Positions 1-49,980 of a DNA stretch of 64,000 nt are shown here, one piece after another; positions within the stretch are counted from its first letter, which is position 1; every line of letters begins with the position of its first letter. The DNA lies in contig CM055100.1 of the NCBI GenBank assembly GCA_029204225.1, forward strand, positions 19,082,244 through 19,146,243, written 5' to 3'. The position numbers were made by a program, and so were the translations under genes. The notes under the pieces are model-generated. The model was not told the origin of the DNA, ran no database searches, and saw only the letters and a list, made by a program, of their open reading frames with translations. Source of the DNA: Diphasiastrum complanatum. Lineage: Eukaryota; Streptophyta; Lycopodiopsida; Lycopodiales; Lycopodiaceae.

Positions 1-234
1 CAATTGCAGCTCAAAGATGGTTCACCAAGCTAACACCTAGTGTATTGCATGTTTCAATTCTAACAAAGCACTTACTGTCAATAAGTAGAATTCCTGATTT
101 GGGACAAAAACAATTTCAATTCAGATTGATGTGTTATTTTTTATAAAGATCATCAGATATTGGCTTTGGGGATGAACATGCCCTATAAATGCCTTCTAGA
201 AATTGGTCCAAGGCATGGTTTGTGTAGCAAACTA
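1..234. other. no recognised feature
   Basis: AT-rich sequence at the window edge. I see no coding similarity, repeat or splice-like exon here. Confidence 0.4.
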
Positions 235-700
235 CTAAAACAGGTCCGCATATGTCATCCTCAAAGTTGGAACGGATTTCGAGTTAGGCCTAGGACCTTT
301 CAGATTCAGCTTGTAAGGAAGTACTTTTTTCCGGAGATTTGCAAGTAGAATTTTTATTATAAGTAAACCAGCAAAAGTCTTCCCAGTTCCTGGAGGTCTT
401 TGGATCAAAGCCAACTTCTTGGTGAGTGCAAGTTTCTGACTGTTGTCTAATCGGCAGCTCCATTGTGGCCATTCTTGCAAAAGCGTCAGAGATGTTCTTC
501 CCAATTCTTCTTTCATTTCAGGAAAAGCACACTCTAGGTTATACAAGTCCTTTTCAGGTCTACTTATAAGATAAGTCGGCACTTCTACTTTGGGTCCTAT
601 GGCCACCAGGTGTTCAAGGAAAGGAAGGTACTCCATATCTGGCAATTGCAATGCTTTCAATCAATGTGAATAAGCTTCGAAGCATGCTGCTGAAGATTAA
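235..700 (-). pseudogene. NFX1/ZNFX1-type superfamily 1 helicase fragment
   Basis: A 141-codon open frame (235-660) resembles the N-terminal edge of the helicase domain of plant NFX1-type zinc-finger (ZNFX1-like, UPF1-related SF1) helicases: a pre-helicase linker with PTYL and EWP, then LDNSQ (Q-motif-like region) and a P-loop reading RPPGTGKT followed by FAGLLIIKILLAN. These are RNA helicases of the UPF1-like superfamily. The first Gly of the Walker A motif (GPPGTGKT in the family) is Arg here, and nothing recognisable of motifs Ia-VI follows to the left, so this is probably a dead fragment. Its upstream side abuts a LINE 5' end in a different frame. A lone exon of a real gene whose other exons lie left of the window is possible but less likely because of the P-loop change. 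Confidence 0.6.
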
Positions 701-730
701 GGTGACAGGTGTGTCACGGAACAACCCCGT

Positions 731-1310
731 AGTAGGGATGGCTGAGAAAACAAAAGGAGAAGTGGGAGGGGTTTTCTTCCCCTTCCCATTCACTGATTGC
801 CAATCAGCCATAATGGTCAGGAAGAGAGATACAAGGATGGGCCAGAAGAGAAAGGGAGGGACAATGATGGAGGGAAAGGAGAGAGGGACAACAATGGAGG
901 GACCGGATCAGCAAGGGACAAGGGAGAGGGGGCGGTGGTCAGCCAGGGCAGCAAGGGACAGGTAGCGAGGATGTGAGGGTAGTGAAGGACTCAGCGATGG
1001 AGGGGTAGGGTCAGCGAGAGGACATGGAACGATGGTCAGTCAGCGAGGGACAGGGAGAGATGGACAAGCAGTAGGGAGCGATGGTCAGCAGGCAGCAAGG
1101 AGTGATGGTCAGCAGTAGCAAGGCGATGGTCAGCAAGGGAGCGAGGGTCAGGCAGCAACGGACAGGCAGCAAGGCGATAGTCAGCAAGGGAAAGGAGATG
1201 GAGAGACAGCGAGACAGCGAGGAGAAAGAGATGGAGAGACAGCGAGGGATCGGAGGGCGCCACCATAGCTGCGAGGAGGGAGGGTGCCCTCCATAGCCTG
1301 GCTACTGTTG
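731..1310 (-). mobile_element. LINE 5' end: 5' UTR plus first codons of ORF1
   Basis: Reading leftward, a CT-rich 5' leader (about 1310-812, with irregular repeats of a GATGGTCAGCA-type unit) leads to an ATG at 811 and about 27 codons beginning MADWQSVNGKGKK and ending near VFSAIP. The same N terminus opens the complete ORF1 at 4465. Homology stops at about 731, exactly where unrelated helicase-fragment sequence starts. The piece is odd because LINE copies normally lose their 5' ends, whereas here only the 5' end remains; a later deletion or a chimeric insertion is needed. No target duplication was recognised. Confidence 0.65.
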
Positions 1311-1567
1311 AAGAAAGATGTGATAGGAGCTGTTGCTACTATTGTTGGAGGTATATGCTGCTAACGTCGTGGGTGTGAAACTGTGGCTTGGGGAACCATC
1401 TAAGTTTGAGTAGTATGTCGTCTTTGGTCTCTATAGCCAGATTCATCACTTTATTAAGCTCAATCAACCCAATGGTACTCCAGATATGCTCTAATATGCC
1501 CATATCCCTCTCATAAATGAGGGCCCTTGGCTGGTGATAACAAAATGTAATTGATGGTAGTGGTATG
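1311..1567. other. no recognised feature
   Basis: Unique-looking sequence between two LINE pieces. It has a short ATATAT stretch near 1563 and no coding similarity. Confidence 0.4.
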
Positions 1568-3197
1568 TATATATGAGAGAGACAGAGAGAGAATTAGAAT
1601 TAGAATTATTATTATTAACGTCTTTTGGTACCCAAAGGTACATAAGACAAAAGAGAGTACAAGCGTGAGGAGCATTGTCCGCATACGAACTTATCTACTA
1701 ATGAAAAGAAAAGAACTAGTATATCTATCTCTCTATCTCTAAGAAAAAGTATCAAAGCTTGACCACCAGCTTGTGAGGATACAAAGCAAGAGCTTAACCT
1801 CCTGCTCTGTGGAGGAGACTAGCTACGAGCGAGTTGAAAGTAATGAGTGATGGTAGTAGTGGAGCGTGATGGAGGCTGGCGGGAAACACGTAAAGACCTG
1901 GTAGCATTGGATCTAGCGGAAGCATGTGAAACTCTCTGTGTCTTCAATCTTCGAACGGGGACTTCGAAATCCTCAACTGAAATATCCTCTCTGTCTCGCT
2001 CCTGGAAGAACTGGGTAATATGAGCCTGACTGTGATCCATATCTGAGAGCGTAGGTAGAAGTGAAGCTCGTAGAGTATACATCTCTCTCAATAGAAGACC
2101 TACACATCTGGGGTCTGGATACTCGAGGAAGGATCTCAACGTGAGAGGAGTATCTCTATATAAACAGTGGTATCGCCCTCTGATCTCATAATATATTGGA
2201 CAACGAAAGATGAAATGAAACTCATCCTCCACCTCCTAAAGAGAGCAATTCTAACATATCCTCTGAAATATGGGAGTGTCCGTGTATCTACCTGTCTCGA
2301 TAGCAAGCTGGTGAGAAGAGACTCGAAGCTGTCCCATATGGTATCTCAGACCAAGAGATAGCGGCTGAGTAAGATATGCTGGAAGGATAGGAATGCTCGT
2401 AGCACTGTAATGTACAGCACCGACAGATCCGTAATGGTCGTGGCACGTCTGCATATCTGCCAGTCTCAATAGCGAGCTGATGAGAAGAGACCCGAAGCTG
2501 ACCGATGCGGTAGCGCAGGCCAAAAGACAACGGCTGAGAGAGATAACTCGGTCTAACAGGAAGCCCTGAAGCATCTAAGTGAAGAAAGTGAATGCGGTAG
2601 AACTGAAGCTTAACCTGTGAAGGATCAAGGTGAGACCAAACAGTATGTACGTATGCTCTGTAGATCCGTCTACGAATGAACACATGAGTCCCATTGGGGA
2701 GGTCAGACATAGATAATCCCCAGCTATGTAGATAGTCCGAAGCATACTGAAACCATGAAGACTTAGCCCGCTGCCCAGCCAAAGTGCGAGAGGATGTAAA
2801 AGCTGCTACCACGTATCTGGAGGAATCAAGCTCTGAGATTTTGTGAATGAATGTGATAATCCTGAAAATACCCTCGACAAGCAGTGGAGGAGAAGCAAAC
2901 TCCGCTAGAATAATCTCATGAGGAACGGACTGCTTGGCCCGAATCATCCGGCTAAGCATGTGAATCTGTAAATGCGAGATATCACTCCAAGTATCTCTAG
3001 ATAAGCCTGGGCACCATGTCTCTGCTGAGTACAGTGCCACAGGAAAAACAGTCAAGGAAAAGAGGCGACATCGTGTGTCTGGATCGTGCACATAATAAGT
3101 AGAGGAAAACCTCTCCATCTGAACAAGAGCAGAGCGCCCCTTGCGGAGCCTAGCCAATGCAGCTGGTCGAAACGAAAGCAATGGGCCAGAAAAGAGA

Positions 3198-3202
<5 letters not shown>
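1568..3202 (-). pseudogene. LINE ORF2 C-terminal part and 3' UTR (5'-truncated copy)
   Basis: In leftward reading the sequence starts inside ORF2 with GVLFSGPLLSF and continues through the post-RT region (SAETWCPGL, MLSRMIRAKQSVPHEIILAE, GQLRVSSHQLAIETGRY) to a C-terminal zinc-knuckle area (FHIFRCPIYYEIRGRY-like) and a stop at 1819. It aligns throughout with the + strand ORF2 at 28.7-30.9 kb. The frame is broken at least twice near 2250-2400, where a segment is also partly duplicated (the GLRYxxGQLRVSSHQLAIETGRY region appears at both 2300 and 2480). The 3' UTR ends with a GGTACC-type hairpin, ACGTTAATAATAATAATTC and a short CT tail (1568-1625). The 5' truncation point coincides with the end of the GA tract at 3203. 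Confidence 0.85.
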
Positions 3203-3296
<94 letters not shown>

Positions 3297-3308
3297 AAGA
3301 AAGAAAGA
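3203..3308. repeat. (GA)n / (GAAA)n microsatellite
   Basis: About 45 GA units (3203-3292) followed by GAAA units to 3308. On the minus strand this is the pyrimidine tail of the ORF1-only LINE-like element on its right, and it touches the truncated ORF2 copy on its left. Confidence 0.95.
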
Positions 3309-4756
3309 ATCAAAGCTTTATTAACGTCTTTTCCATGCCAAAAGGCGTATAAGATGAAAAGGAGTACAACAGAGTAAATGGAACTCGGACGGGACAATGC
3401 CGTCAACAGAAAAATAAACTAAAACGTAAATCGCTATGTAAAAAAGCTCCTCTCTCACGCAGGAGAGGGAGAAGAATCTGAAATTTTAAGTTCTTCAATT
3501 TCAACCAAGACCGGGCGTCCGTCTCGAAAGAGAGTTTGGAAACCGTTGGCCTTAGCATCTGCGATAATTTTCTTTCTCTCAGTCCATTGAATGGGCGTCA
3601 AGTCTTCATCCATAAAAATAGTAGATCCCTTCAGGCAACCTCTTTTACGTAGAACCTTTTGACGAAGCAAAGCATCCTTGAAATGCAAAAACACTGTGGT
3701 GGATTGGAGCTTACCCACCCAAGCAGCAGATACGACATCCTCTTTGAGACCAAAGGAATGAATAAAAGCATTTGCCTCAGCCACGAGGTCCTTACCCACA
3801 AAAGAAGCTCCCCTAACCCTGACATTGAGGGCCTTGAGATCTCGTTTTTGATGTTCTTGGATAGATTCAGAAATAACCTGCTTAGATCCCTTGAGCACGT
3901 CGGCCCAAGAACTCTTCGATTGCTGAAATTGCTGCTCCAAGGAGTGAACCCGCTCTTGAAGCTGCTTTGCCATGTCTTCTAAATCTGCATTGCCGCTTCC
4001 TTCTTCTGCCACTTCATCTAATTCCAACTCCTTCTGGAGGTGAGTAACATCAACCTCAAGAATGCCAACTTCACCCTGGAGGACCAAAACCGTATTCTCC
4101 AGAGTGGAGATTCGGAATGCTTGTTGCTTGCTTAGCGCAAGCAAGGATACATTGGTCTCTTGAAGAGACTCAATAATGCGAGGGAAACCAGACAAAAATT
4201 CAGCTGAAAGAGACGGAGACAAGGAGGATGAAGATGAAGGGGTGAAAGAGGGAGAGGAGGAAGAAAGAGTAGAGGGGGTAGTGGCAGTAGGAGAAGAGGT
4301 AGAAGTTGCGGGAGTGGAGGGTAAGGGCGAGGGAGAGGAAGCAGGAGAGGGAGGGGGCAACGTAAAGGGGTTTGGAGTCATAGTAGGGATGGCTGAGAAA
4401 ACGAAGGGAGAAGGGGGAGGGGTTTTCTTGTTCCCCTTCCGTTTCACTGATTGCCAATCAGCCATAGTGGCAAGAAGAGAGAGAGGGATAGCAATTGGAG
4501 GGACAACGATGACGAGGCAAAGGGACAGGCAGAGGGACAGGTAGCAAGGGCAGGAGCGGGACAGCAGGAGGCAGGACAGGTAGCGAGGGCCAGGAGCGGA
4601 CCAGGAGTGAGGACCAGGAGCGGGGAGATAGAGTGGGGCAGGTCAGGAGCGGGGCAGGGCAGAGTCGTGAGGACAGGGGACAGGAGAGGGGATGGAGCGG
4701 GACAGGGAAGGAGAAAGGTAGGCAGCGGCGGACAGGAGGAGAGAGAGAGAGGTCCA
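3301..4756 (-). mobile_element. ORF1-only LINE-like element (HAL1-like organisation)
   Basis: Reading leftward: a CT-rich 5' UTR (about 4756-4466), a complete ORF1 (4465-3455), a 145-bp 3' UTR carrying a GCC-TTTT-GGC hairpin and ACGTTAATAAAGC, then the pyrimidine tail. There is no room for ORF2: the 3' UTR with the family's terminal motif starts directly after the ORF1 stop. This is the layout of mammalian HAL1 elements (ORF1 without RT), which would need a partner LINE's ORF2 in trans. An internal deletion of a full LINE that fused ORF1 to the 3' UTR would give the same picture. Confidence 0.7.
3455..4465 (-). CDS. LINE ORF1 protein (coiled coil + RRM-like nucleic acid binding)
   Basis: Uninterrupted 336-codon ORF with ATG at 4465. 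Likely an RNA-binding chaperone of a LINE ribonucleoprotein. The N terminus MADWQSVKRKGNKK is basic and conserved in the copy at 811; residues ~28-75 are Pro/Ser/Thr-rich low complexity; ~90-165 show heptad-like Leu/Ile/Val spacing (LQETNVSLLALSK, LENTVLVLQGEV, LQERVHSLEQQF) consistent with a coiled coil; SSWADVLKGSKQ follows; ~205-320 resemble the RRM plus C-terminal domain of L1-type ORF1 (LNVRVRGAS, TVFLHFKDALLRQKVL, GSTIFMDEDLTPIQ, LFRDGRPV). The same architecture is found in the split ORF1 at 56510-62911. The intact frame suggests a young copy. No zinc knuckle was seen. Confidence 0.85.
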   Translation of the reverse strand: MADWQSVKRKGNKKTPPPSPFVFSAIPTMTPNPFTLPPPSPASSPSPLPSTPATSTSSPTATTPSTLSSSSPSFTPSSSSSLSPSLSAEFLSGFPRIIESLQETNVSLLALSKQQAFRISTLENTVLVLQGEVGILEVDVTHLQKELELDEVAEEGSGNADLEDMAKQLQERVHSLEQQFQQSKSSWADVLKGSKQVISESIQEHQKRDLKALNVRVRGASFVGKDLVAEANAFIHSFGLKEDVVSAAWVGKLQSTTVFLHFKDALLRQKVLRKRGCLKGSTIFMDEDLTPIQWTERKKIIADAKANGFQTLFRDGRPVLVEIEELKISDSSPSPA

Positions 4757-5935
4757 TTTTGAAAGACTCATAAAGAATCAGCAAGAAACTTTTTTGCAGA
4801 TTTCTAAAGATATAATGCTAAAAATTGCTAATGTGATATGCATAACGTATACAATTTTTGTAACATCTCATAGATATTAAAGTGCTAATGAATACATACA
4901 TTACAAAGTTCATTGTTGCTTGTAGAAAGCTGAAGGCTGAATCCATATTAGTGTTCACAAAATCACAAGTGCACATGACAATGTTGAATGGACTCAATTC
5001 AAATGTTCACAAACTAGATAGTAGATTCCATATTCCGACTTCCACTTAACATTGTGATTTATGATTTATCCATGATCCATCATCCATCATCAAACATCCA
5101 CCACACAGCACACTAGGTGAACATTTGAATATTGATGAAAACATTTGAAGGCAAAATCAAAGAACCGCTGATGATTAGCACAATCAAAGAATTGTTCAAA
5201 ATCAAAAAACTCGTTTATTTTTTTATCTTTCCAATTCAAATCAGACCTACATGATTCATTGATGAATTGCAATTCGTTCGCCACCAACTGCAATTCATGG
5301 AGACACTACATGATAGTTCCATAGCATACATAACATCACTTTGTTCGTGTTTCATATGTACTTTTAATTTTTTGCTTATTTTTTGTTATGGACATACACA
5401 ATAGTCCATCCTCTATTTTTGACAGTATTTTTGGACACGCAGTTATATTACATGTGATAGGCCTAAAAACACCATTTACATGGTAATCTAATTTTGGCCC
5501 TAATTTTTGAATTTCTTCCCTCCCTATATGAAGGGAGGTAGGTTTTGTCCACTATAAATAGCCACTAAGGCTAGTCATTTAGTAGTTTTGATCATTTGAG
5601 TCTTGGGCTTCTTGTAGGGGAGTTGTACTATTTTGGAGATCTGCCTGAGCTATCAGCAGCCATTGATATTCATACAATTTCTTAGTTGGAGAATGCTATG
5701 TGAATGCCTTTTGCTGTTTTTTATGCATCATTGATACTAGTACCTGTGAATCTGTTCATAACATTTTTCCTTTTAAACAAATTTTTATCAAATCTAAAAT
5801 ATTGCAAATTGGGGGATAGATAGACCAGATCACATATTTAATTTGGGGAGAGACTTAGTTCAATCAATTGATATGGTTAAGGGGATTTAGTTTTGGAGCA
5901 ACCTGTTTTATTCTGTAAAAGGCCCCCTATATATA

Positions 5936-5940
<5 letters not shown>
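4757..5940. other. no gene recognised; LTR-like promoter patch
   Basis: AT-rich intronic or 3'-flanking sequence of the hydrolase-like gene. Around 5520-5600 there is CTATAAATAGCC followed by LTR-like R-region sequence (CTTGGGCTTCTTGTAGGGG), which could be a decayed solo LTR, but I could not define ends or a target duplication. Confidence 0.35.

Positions 5941-5982
<42 letters not shown>
5941..5982. repeat. (GA)21 microsatellite
   Basis: Perfect dinucleotide run. It lies 35 bp from the last visible exon of the hydrolase-like gene, within the intron on the 3' side. No LINE terminal motif is adjacent, unlike most other GA/CT tracts in the window. Confidence 0.95.
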
Positions 5983-5985
<3 letters not shown>

Positions 5986-6017
5986 GATGCAAAATGGGTA
6001 GAGGTATTGCAACTTAC

Positions 6018-44927
<38,910 letters not shown>

Positions 44928-45313
44928 CTGTCACGCCCAAAACAGGTGCCACATTTTAGTAATGCGAAAGGTAGATAACAACTAAATTAAATCCATCTAA
45001 TTAATAGCAACAACCAACCTAGGTGGTCTTTATTTGTAGTCCACACAAGTTGCTATAGCTATATGGAGATAAACCTATGAAATTAAGGGTCAGATTGAAG
45101 TGTTATGCTGAGAAAGATTTAGGACTTCAAACATTATGCAGGAAAAATCCATAAATGAACTCTTTTTTTTATATGTGCCCACTAAGTTCAATCCATTTCC
45201 ATAGCATCAGGCTAAGAGCGCACTTATACAGCAATGACAATTTTTAACACTATCGACATGTCTGTATTGAGTTGCATTTTACTTGACCTTAGTTGGTACA
45301 AACTACCTACAAG

Positions 45314-46656
45314 AGTTACGGACTACAGGATACAGGCCTACTAGGCTACTCTGCATATATTCCGCAGGCCTCTTTACATTTATTGTTGGTTACGTATATT
45401 TCTGGTTACGCATTTTATATTAGTCATGTACAAGCCCCAGAGCCTTTTTATATGCTTATGACCCGCACTGGGTCCTTTTTTATGACATTGACTGGCCTTG
45501 GGCCCTTATTATATGGTTATACGTGGAGTGGGGGCCCATAGGAGGGCACACTATTTTCCCTCCACATTTTGCCTCCCTTTACTTTTGAATTCCTATTTTA
45601 GGGTTCATTGGTAGGCATGTTGAGTTTGCAGAGGGAGATAATGTTTTTATCCAATTACGCTTTGCTCGCCATCGTTTTGTACAGGGTCTTGCTTCTACTG
45701 AGAAGCTTGCGCCGCGCTATTATGGGCCTTTTCAAATTCTTGAGCGCCTCAGTCCAATTACATATCGTCTTGAGTTACCTGCTGCTACTCGGGCTTGTGA
45801 TATCTTTCATGTCAGTTTATTACATGCTGCTATTGAGGATGATGCTCCCCGAGATTCCTCATTTCCTACAGATCTAGAGCTTTTTCCATTCCTGCCAGCT
45901 GCTATTTTACAGGTATTGCATAGTCGTCGCCATCGGCAGGTTCAGTTTTTGGTCCAGTGGGATGGTCGTCCTATTGAGGAGGCTACTTGGGAGCCCATTG
46001 ATGTTTTTTATCATACCCCTATCCTGCTGATCAGGCTCGATCACTTGCAGCTACCATTGCTTCTCGGGATGCTCCGGCTTCTCTTGATGTTCCTTTCTCA
46101 GATGGGATATCTTGATGCAGTATTTTTCTTTGGCACTGGTTCTTATCTTATTTTGCCTACATTGGGGGCAATATTCTTTATAGCCAGAGAGAGTTACGGA
46201 CTACAGGATACAGGCCTACTAGGCTACTCTGCATATATTCCGCAGGCCTCTTTACATTTACTGTTGGTTATGTATATTTCTGGTTACGCATTTTATATTA
46301 GTCATGTACAGGCCCCAGAGCCTTTTTATATGCTTATGACCCGCACTGGGTCCTTTTTTATGACATTGACTGGCCTTGGGCCCTTATTATATGGTTATAT
46401 GTGGAGTGGGGGCCCGTAGGAGGGCGCACTATTTTCCTTCCACATTTTGCCTCCCTTTACTTTTGAATTCCTATTTTAGGGTTCATTGGTAGGGTATTTA
46501 TAGGGGCATTTGTACACTCATTTTTCAGATTATTGATTGGTATTGCTTGGGCTCTTTGTGGGAGAACCTATTGTCTTGTCTATTGCTTGTAGGGCTTTAG
46601 TCTATTGCTGTCTTTTATGCTTCATTGATTCAACACCTGAGATTTTGATCATAACT
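45314..46656 (+). mobile_element. gypsy deletion derivative B-45k, 5-bp target duplication
   Basis: Flanked by ACAAG at 45309-45313 and 46657-46661. A 5' LTR cut after ~302 bp (45314-45615) is joined directly to the integrase C-terminal region (45616-46100), followed by a complete 3' LTR 46192-46656 (465 bp, AGTTACGGACTACAGG...GATCATAACT). PBS, leader, gag, protease, RT, RNase H and the integrase core are missing. The deletion came after insertion or was carried by the transposed RNA. Confidence 0.9.
45616..46140 (+). pseudogene. integrase tail and chromodomain of B-45k
   Basis: HVEFAEGDNVFIQLRFAR, KLAPRYYGPFQILERLSP, FHVSLLHAAIEDDAPRD in one frame, then RRHRQVQFLVQWDGRPIEE and ATWEPIDVFYHTP in the frame at 45916. 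Very similar to B-51k and less so to A-36k. It cannot act alone. Confidence 0.85.
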
Positions 46657-46661
46657 ACAAG

Positions 46662-47596
46662 ATGACAAGAAAAGTGCTTTTTGTTACATAAATATAAAAG
46701 TAGTCAAGGTATGCAAATAAAATTGTTGATTTTTTCTACACACATTGATGAATTAAAAGTACAAACACATTCATAACAAATAAACAACATGAAAAAAGCA
46801 GAAAAATTGGTAATACTCAAAGATTCTCCATCGAAGGGTATATAATGTAGTCAAATAAAAAGCCTAACAAAGCTCTCCTCTAACTGGTATCCTAACAATG
46901 AGACTTTCCAATCAAATACTCCATTTTTCAATTACCGAATGGGACCTTTTATGGCCTAATTTTGTAGACAAAGCTCTCATGCCCCACATTAATTGGTGCA
47001 TGCCTCTTTTCTCATAAGGCCTTGATTCCTCAAAAACATGGCTATTGGAACCTTACACTAAACCTAAATAATTAAGTAGAGGCACTCTAGTAATCAATCT
47101 ATATAGAATCAACTAGTGAAATCATGTCCTTATTATAATATACCCTACTAACAGAAAAATTATCGTTAAAATTTGACTTGACGCAATAGTTTGAAGCTTT
47201 AAAAATGAAGAACAATAGGAAATTCTCAAATTGGAGTCTAAGAAAATCATTGACCAAGCTACCTCATATCTTCTAAACTCATGTTAAACCCTATATCCTC
47301 CTCCTTGAATGAAGTTGATGCCAATTACACACAGTGTCATGCAAAATAATCTTGGCCACATGATGACTTTAATTAAAGATTGTCATCCTTATGCTCTAAC
47401 ATGCATGGTATTCTGCCATGTATCAATAGCAAGAGGAGAAGCAAAGGGTCCTACAAATACACAACCTAACATGCATAACATCTCAAGAAAACAAATCTTG
47501 AAAAAATTGGTGTTACAACTCTCACCCTCTAACCCTTCACCTATGATGCATTTGAACTTCGTGAAGGACTCAACTATAAGCACAAAATTAAGATTT

Positions 47597-47598
<2 letters not shown>
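46662..47598. other. no recognised feature
   Basis: AT-rich sequence without coding similarity or clear repeats. Confidence 0.45.
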
Positions 47599-47633
<35 letters not shown>

Positions 47634-47690
47634 TATTAATGTCCTTTGGTGCCAAAAGGCACAAAAATTGTCTCCAAATAACTATAAATA
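47599..47690 (-). mobile_element. very short LINE 3' end
   Basis: Minus reading: GTGCC-TTTT-GGCAC perfect hairpin, CAAAGGACATTAATAAATT and a (CT)16 tail. Only about 60-90 bp of LINE 3' UTR is present, showing that the terminal hairpin plus tail is the constant part of these insertions. Confidence 0.75.
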
Positions 47691-47780
47691 GAACTGGTTA
47701 AAGCTAAAGTTGAACTAAGAACCAGTATCCATTGAAATGTAATGCAAAATGAAATATTCCACAAATCTAAAGTGGGTACA

Positions 47781-48155
47781 AGTTATGGACTTGGCTCATT
47801 ACATTCGTCGTGTCCATTCTTTTATTGTTATTATGCATAAGTAGGCCTAAGGACCCTTTTTATTCATATATTGGCCTTGGGCCCTATTTGGTTATATTTT
47901 TAGGACTTGGTGACATTGATTTGGAGTGGGGGTCCTCCTATTGGGAGGGCGCATTATTTTCCCTCCAAATCCTTTTCCCTCCCTTTTTTGAATCCTCCAT
48001 TTGATTCAGGGAGAGGGTACAAGTAGGGTAGCATTGTATTCCTTTATTCAGATTATGATGATTGCTCCTCTTTAGCCTCCTTAAGCATTCTCTTCCTGCT
48101 TTCTAGCTTTTAAGTCCTGCTTTCTAGCATAGCTAGTGAATCTTAGCTTGTACCT
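47781..48155 (+). mobile_element. 5' LTR of C-47k
   Basis: 375 bp, AGTTATGGACTTGG...GCTTGTACCT; left flank GTACA. Related to family A in its first 60 bp and in the CTTTAGCCTCCTTAAGC region, diverged elsewhere. Confidence 0.85.
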
Positions 48156-48169
48156 TGGTATCAGAGCAC
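48156..48169 (+). promoter_or_regulatory. tRNA-iMet primer-binding site of C-47k
   Basis: TGGTATCAGAGCAC directly after the LTR. Confidence 0.9.
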
Positions 48170-48179
48170 TTTACTGCAG

Positions 48180-48565
48180 ATTGGTGGAGGTTGTCCAGCG
48201 CCCTACCACCCATCACTTTCATCGATTTTTCTCCGTCAACCTTCCTGCAGATTGGTGGAGGCTGTCCAGCGCCCTCACTTTCATCAATTTTTCTCCGTCA
48301 TTTTTGCAGATTGGTGGTGGCTGTCCAGCGCCCTACTGCCCATAACTTTCGACAATTTCTTCATCATTTTTTGCAGTTTTGGTGGAGGCTGTCCAACGCC
48401 CTGCTAACCCATCACTTTCGTCGATTTTTTCGACAAATTTTCATTGTTTTTGCAGATTTGGTAGCTATTGCCCAGCGCCCTACTACCTCATCATTTTCGA
48501 CACTTTTCGTCACCGATTTGCTGTCCATTTTTTATATTGATTGGAGGCTGTCCAGCGCCCATCAG
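48180..48565 (+). repeat. leader tandem repeats of C-47k (6 units)
   Basis: Units of 59-83 bp, each with GCAGATTGGTGG-AGGCTGTCCAGCGCCCT (two phrases) and TCACTTTCATCGATTTTT. Cores begin at 48190, 48261, 48320, 48388, 48464 and 48547. Confidence 0.9.
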
Positions 48566-49980
48566 AAGACCCTCCGCAGAGCTCTTTAGATGATCGTTTT
48601 ACACATATTGATTCCCGCATGGATCATCTTGAAAGTCGTATTGATCGTATTCTTTCTAGCCTTGAGACTATCCTACCACGAGGGGATACCACCCCACCAG
48701 ACATTCTTCATCGTCCTGGTAAAGCACCTTTATTTTCTTATGTATCCCAAGACTGAAACCCACAAACTGCAGTTGGTTGGGTTACATTTAGATGGTCGAG
48801 CTCAGACTTGGTGGCGTGTCTATCGCTCTGAGCCTACTCGTGAGGGATAACATATATGGCCTACTTTTCGGCATGATCTTCGTATGGCTATGATTGACCC
48901 ACAGTGGTTGGTTCGCCAACGTGATCTGTTTCGTAGCCTTCACCATGCTAGTCATTTGACTGCTTATATTGATCAGTTTACTGAGCTTTCTTACCTTTTA
49001 CTGATCTCACGTTTTATTGCTGGTCTTAGAGGCTCCTTACGATATGATGTTTCCTCTTTTCGGCCTCCTACTCTCTCAGATGCTATCTCCCTGGCTACTA
49101 CCCTGCAGCATAAGTATCCTGAGTTTTCCACTTCTTCTCGTTTTTCTCGCCCTCTTTCCACTGCTTCTCCTACTTTGGCTGCTTCTACTACCGTTCCCCC
49201 TCGCCCTTCGACATCTCGCCCTGCCTTTGTTCGTCGTTATTCAGCCGCAGAGTTCACTGAGATTCAGCAGAAGCGTCTCTGTTATCGCTGTAAGAGTCCA
49301 GATCATCTCGCCCGTGATTGCCAACAGTCTCCTGGTCCTCCTACCGTTGTTTTTTACCATGAGGCTCTTACTCCTGATGATTCTGATGTTTATATCCAGA
49401 TTCTTGATACTCCTGACCCACATTCTGTTGATGAGTCGGCTAACCCGCTTCCAGGTAATCCTGCTTCTGCCGCTTGCCATGCCCAGCTTGCTTATGCTAC
49501 TTGGGCTGGGCGTCCTGGTCCTCGTTCTATTCGGTTACGTGTTCGCATTTTGGGACAAGAGTATATTGCTTTGGTGGATACGGGCAGTACACACTCATTT
49601 ACTAGCAGTTACATTTCCACCAAGATTCGTGCTACACCTATTTCTGCTACATAGTCTCTCAGTGTCGAGGTTGCTAGCTCACATACCTTTATCAGCTCTC
49701 AGATGTTTCAGGGCTTGGACTATAGCATTGGTGACTTCTCTGGACAGGCAGATTTCTATGTTATTCCTCTGGAGCGCTATGACATTATTCTTGGTGCAGA
49801 TTGGTTTTCATCCCTTGGTACTGTTGCTGTGGATCTTTCTAAGCAGACATTGTCTTTTACACATGCTGGTCGGCATCATTTACTCTCTGGTACTGATTCC
49901 CAGGGTGACTATCAATTGGTTACCGGGAAGCAGTTTATGCGTAGCCTGCCAAAGGCTCGGGGTGCAGCTCTTTTTATCAT
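48541..49980 (+). pseudogene. C-47k gag and protease
   Basis: Broken into frames 48541-48756, 48590-48850, 48884-49654 and 49703 onward. Capsid motifs LHLDGRAQTWWRVYR, MIDPQWLVRQRDLF, FIAGLRGSLRYDVSSF; zinc knuckle CYRCKSPDHLARDC; aspartic protease YIALVDTGSTHSFTSSY with an intact DTG; then [17 protein letters not shown] and [18 protein letters not shown] after PISAT (49652) and a frameshift plus TAA in gag inactivate it. The 49017-50039 plus frame is a shadow. Confidence 0.88.
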
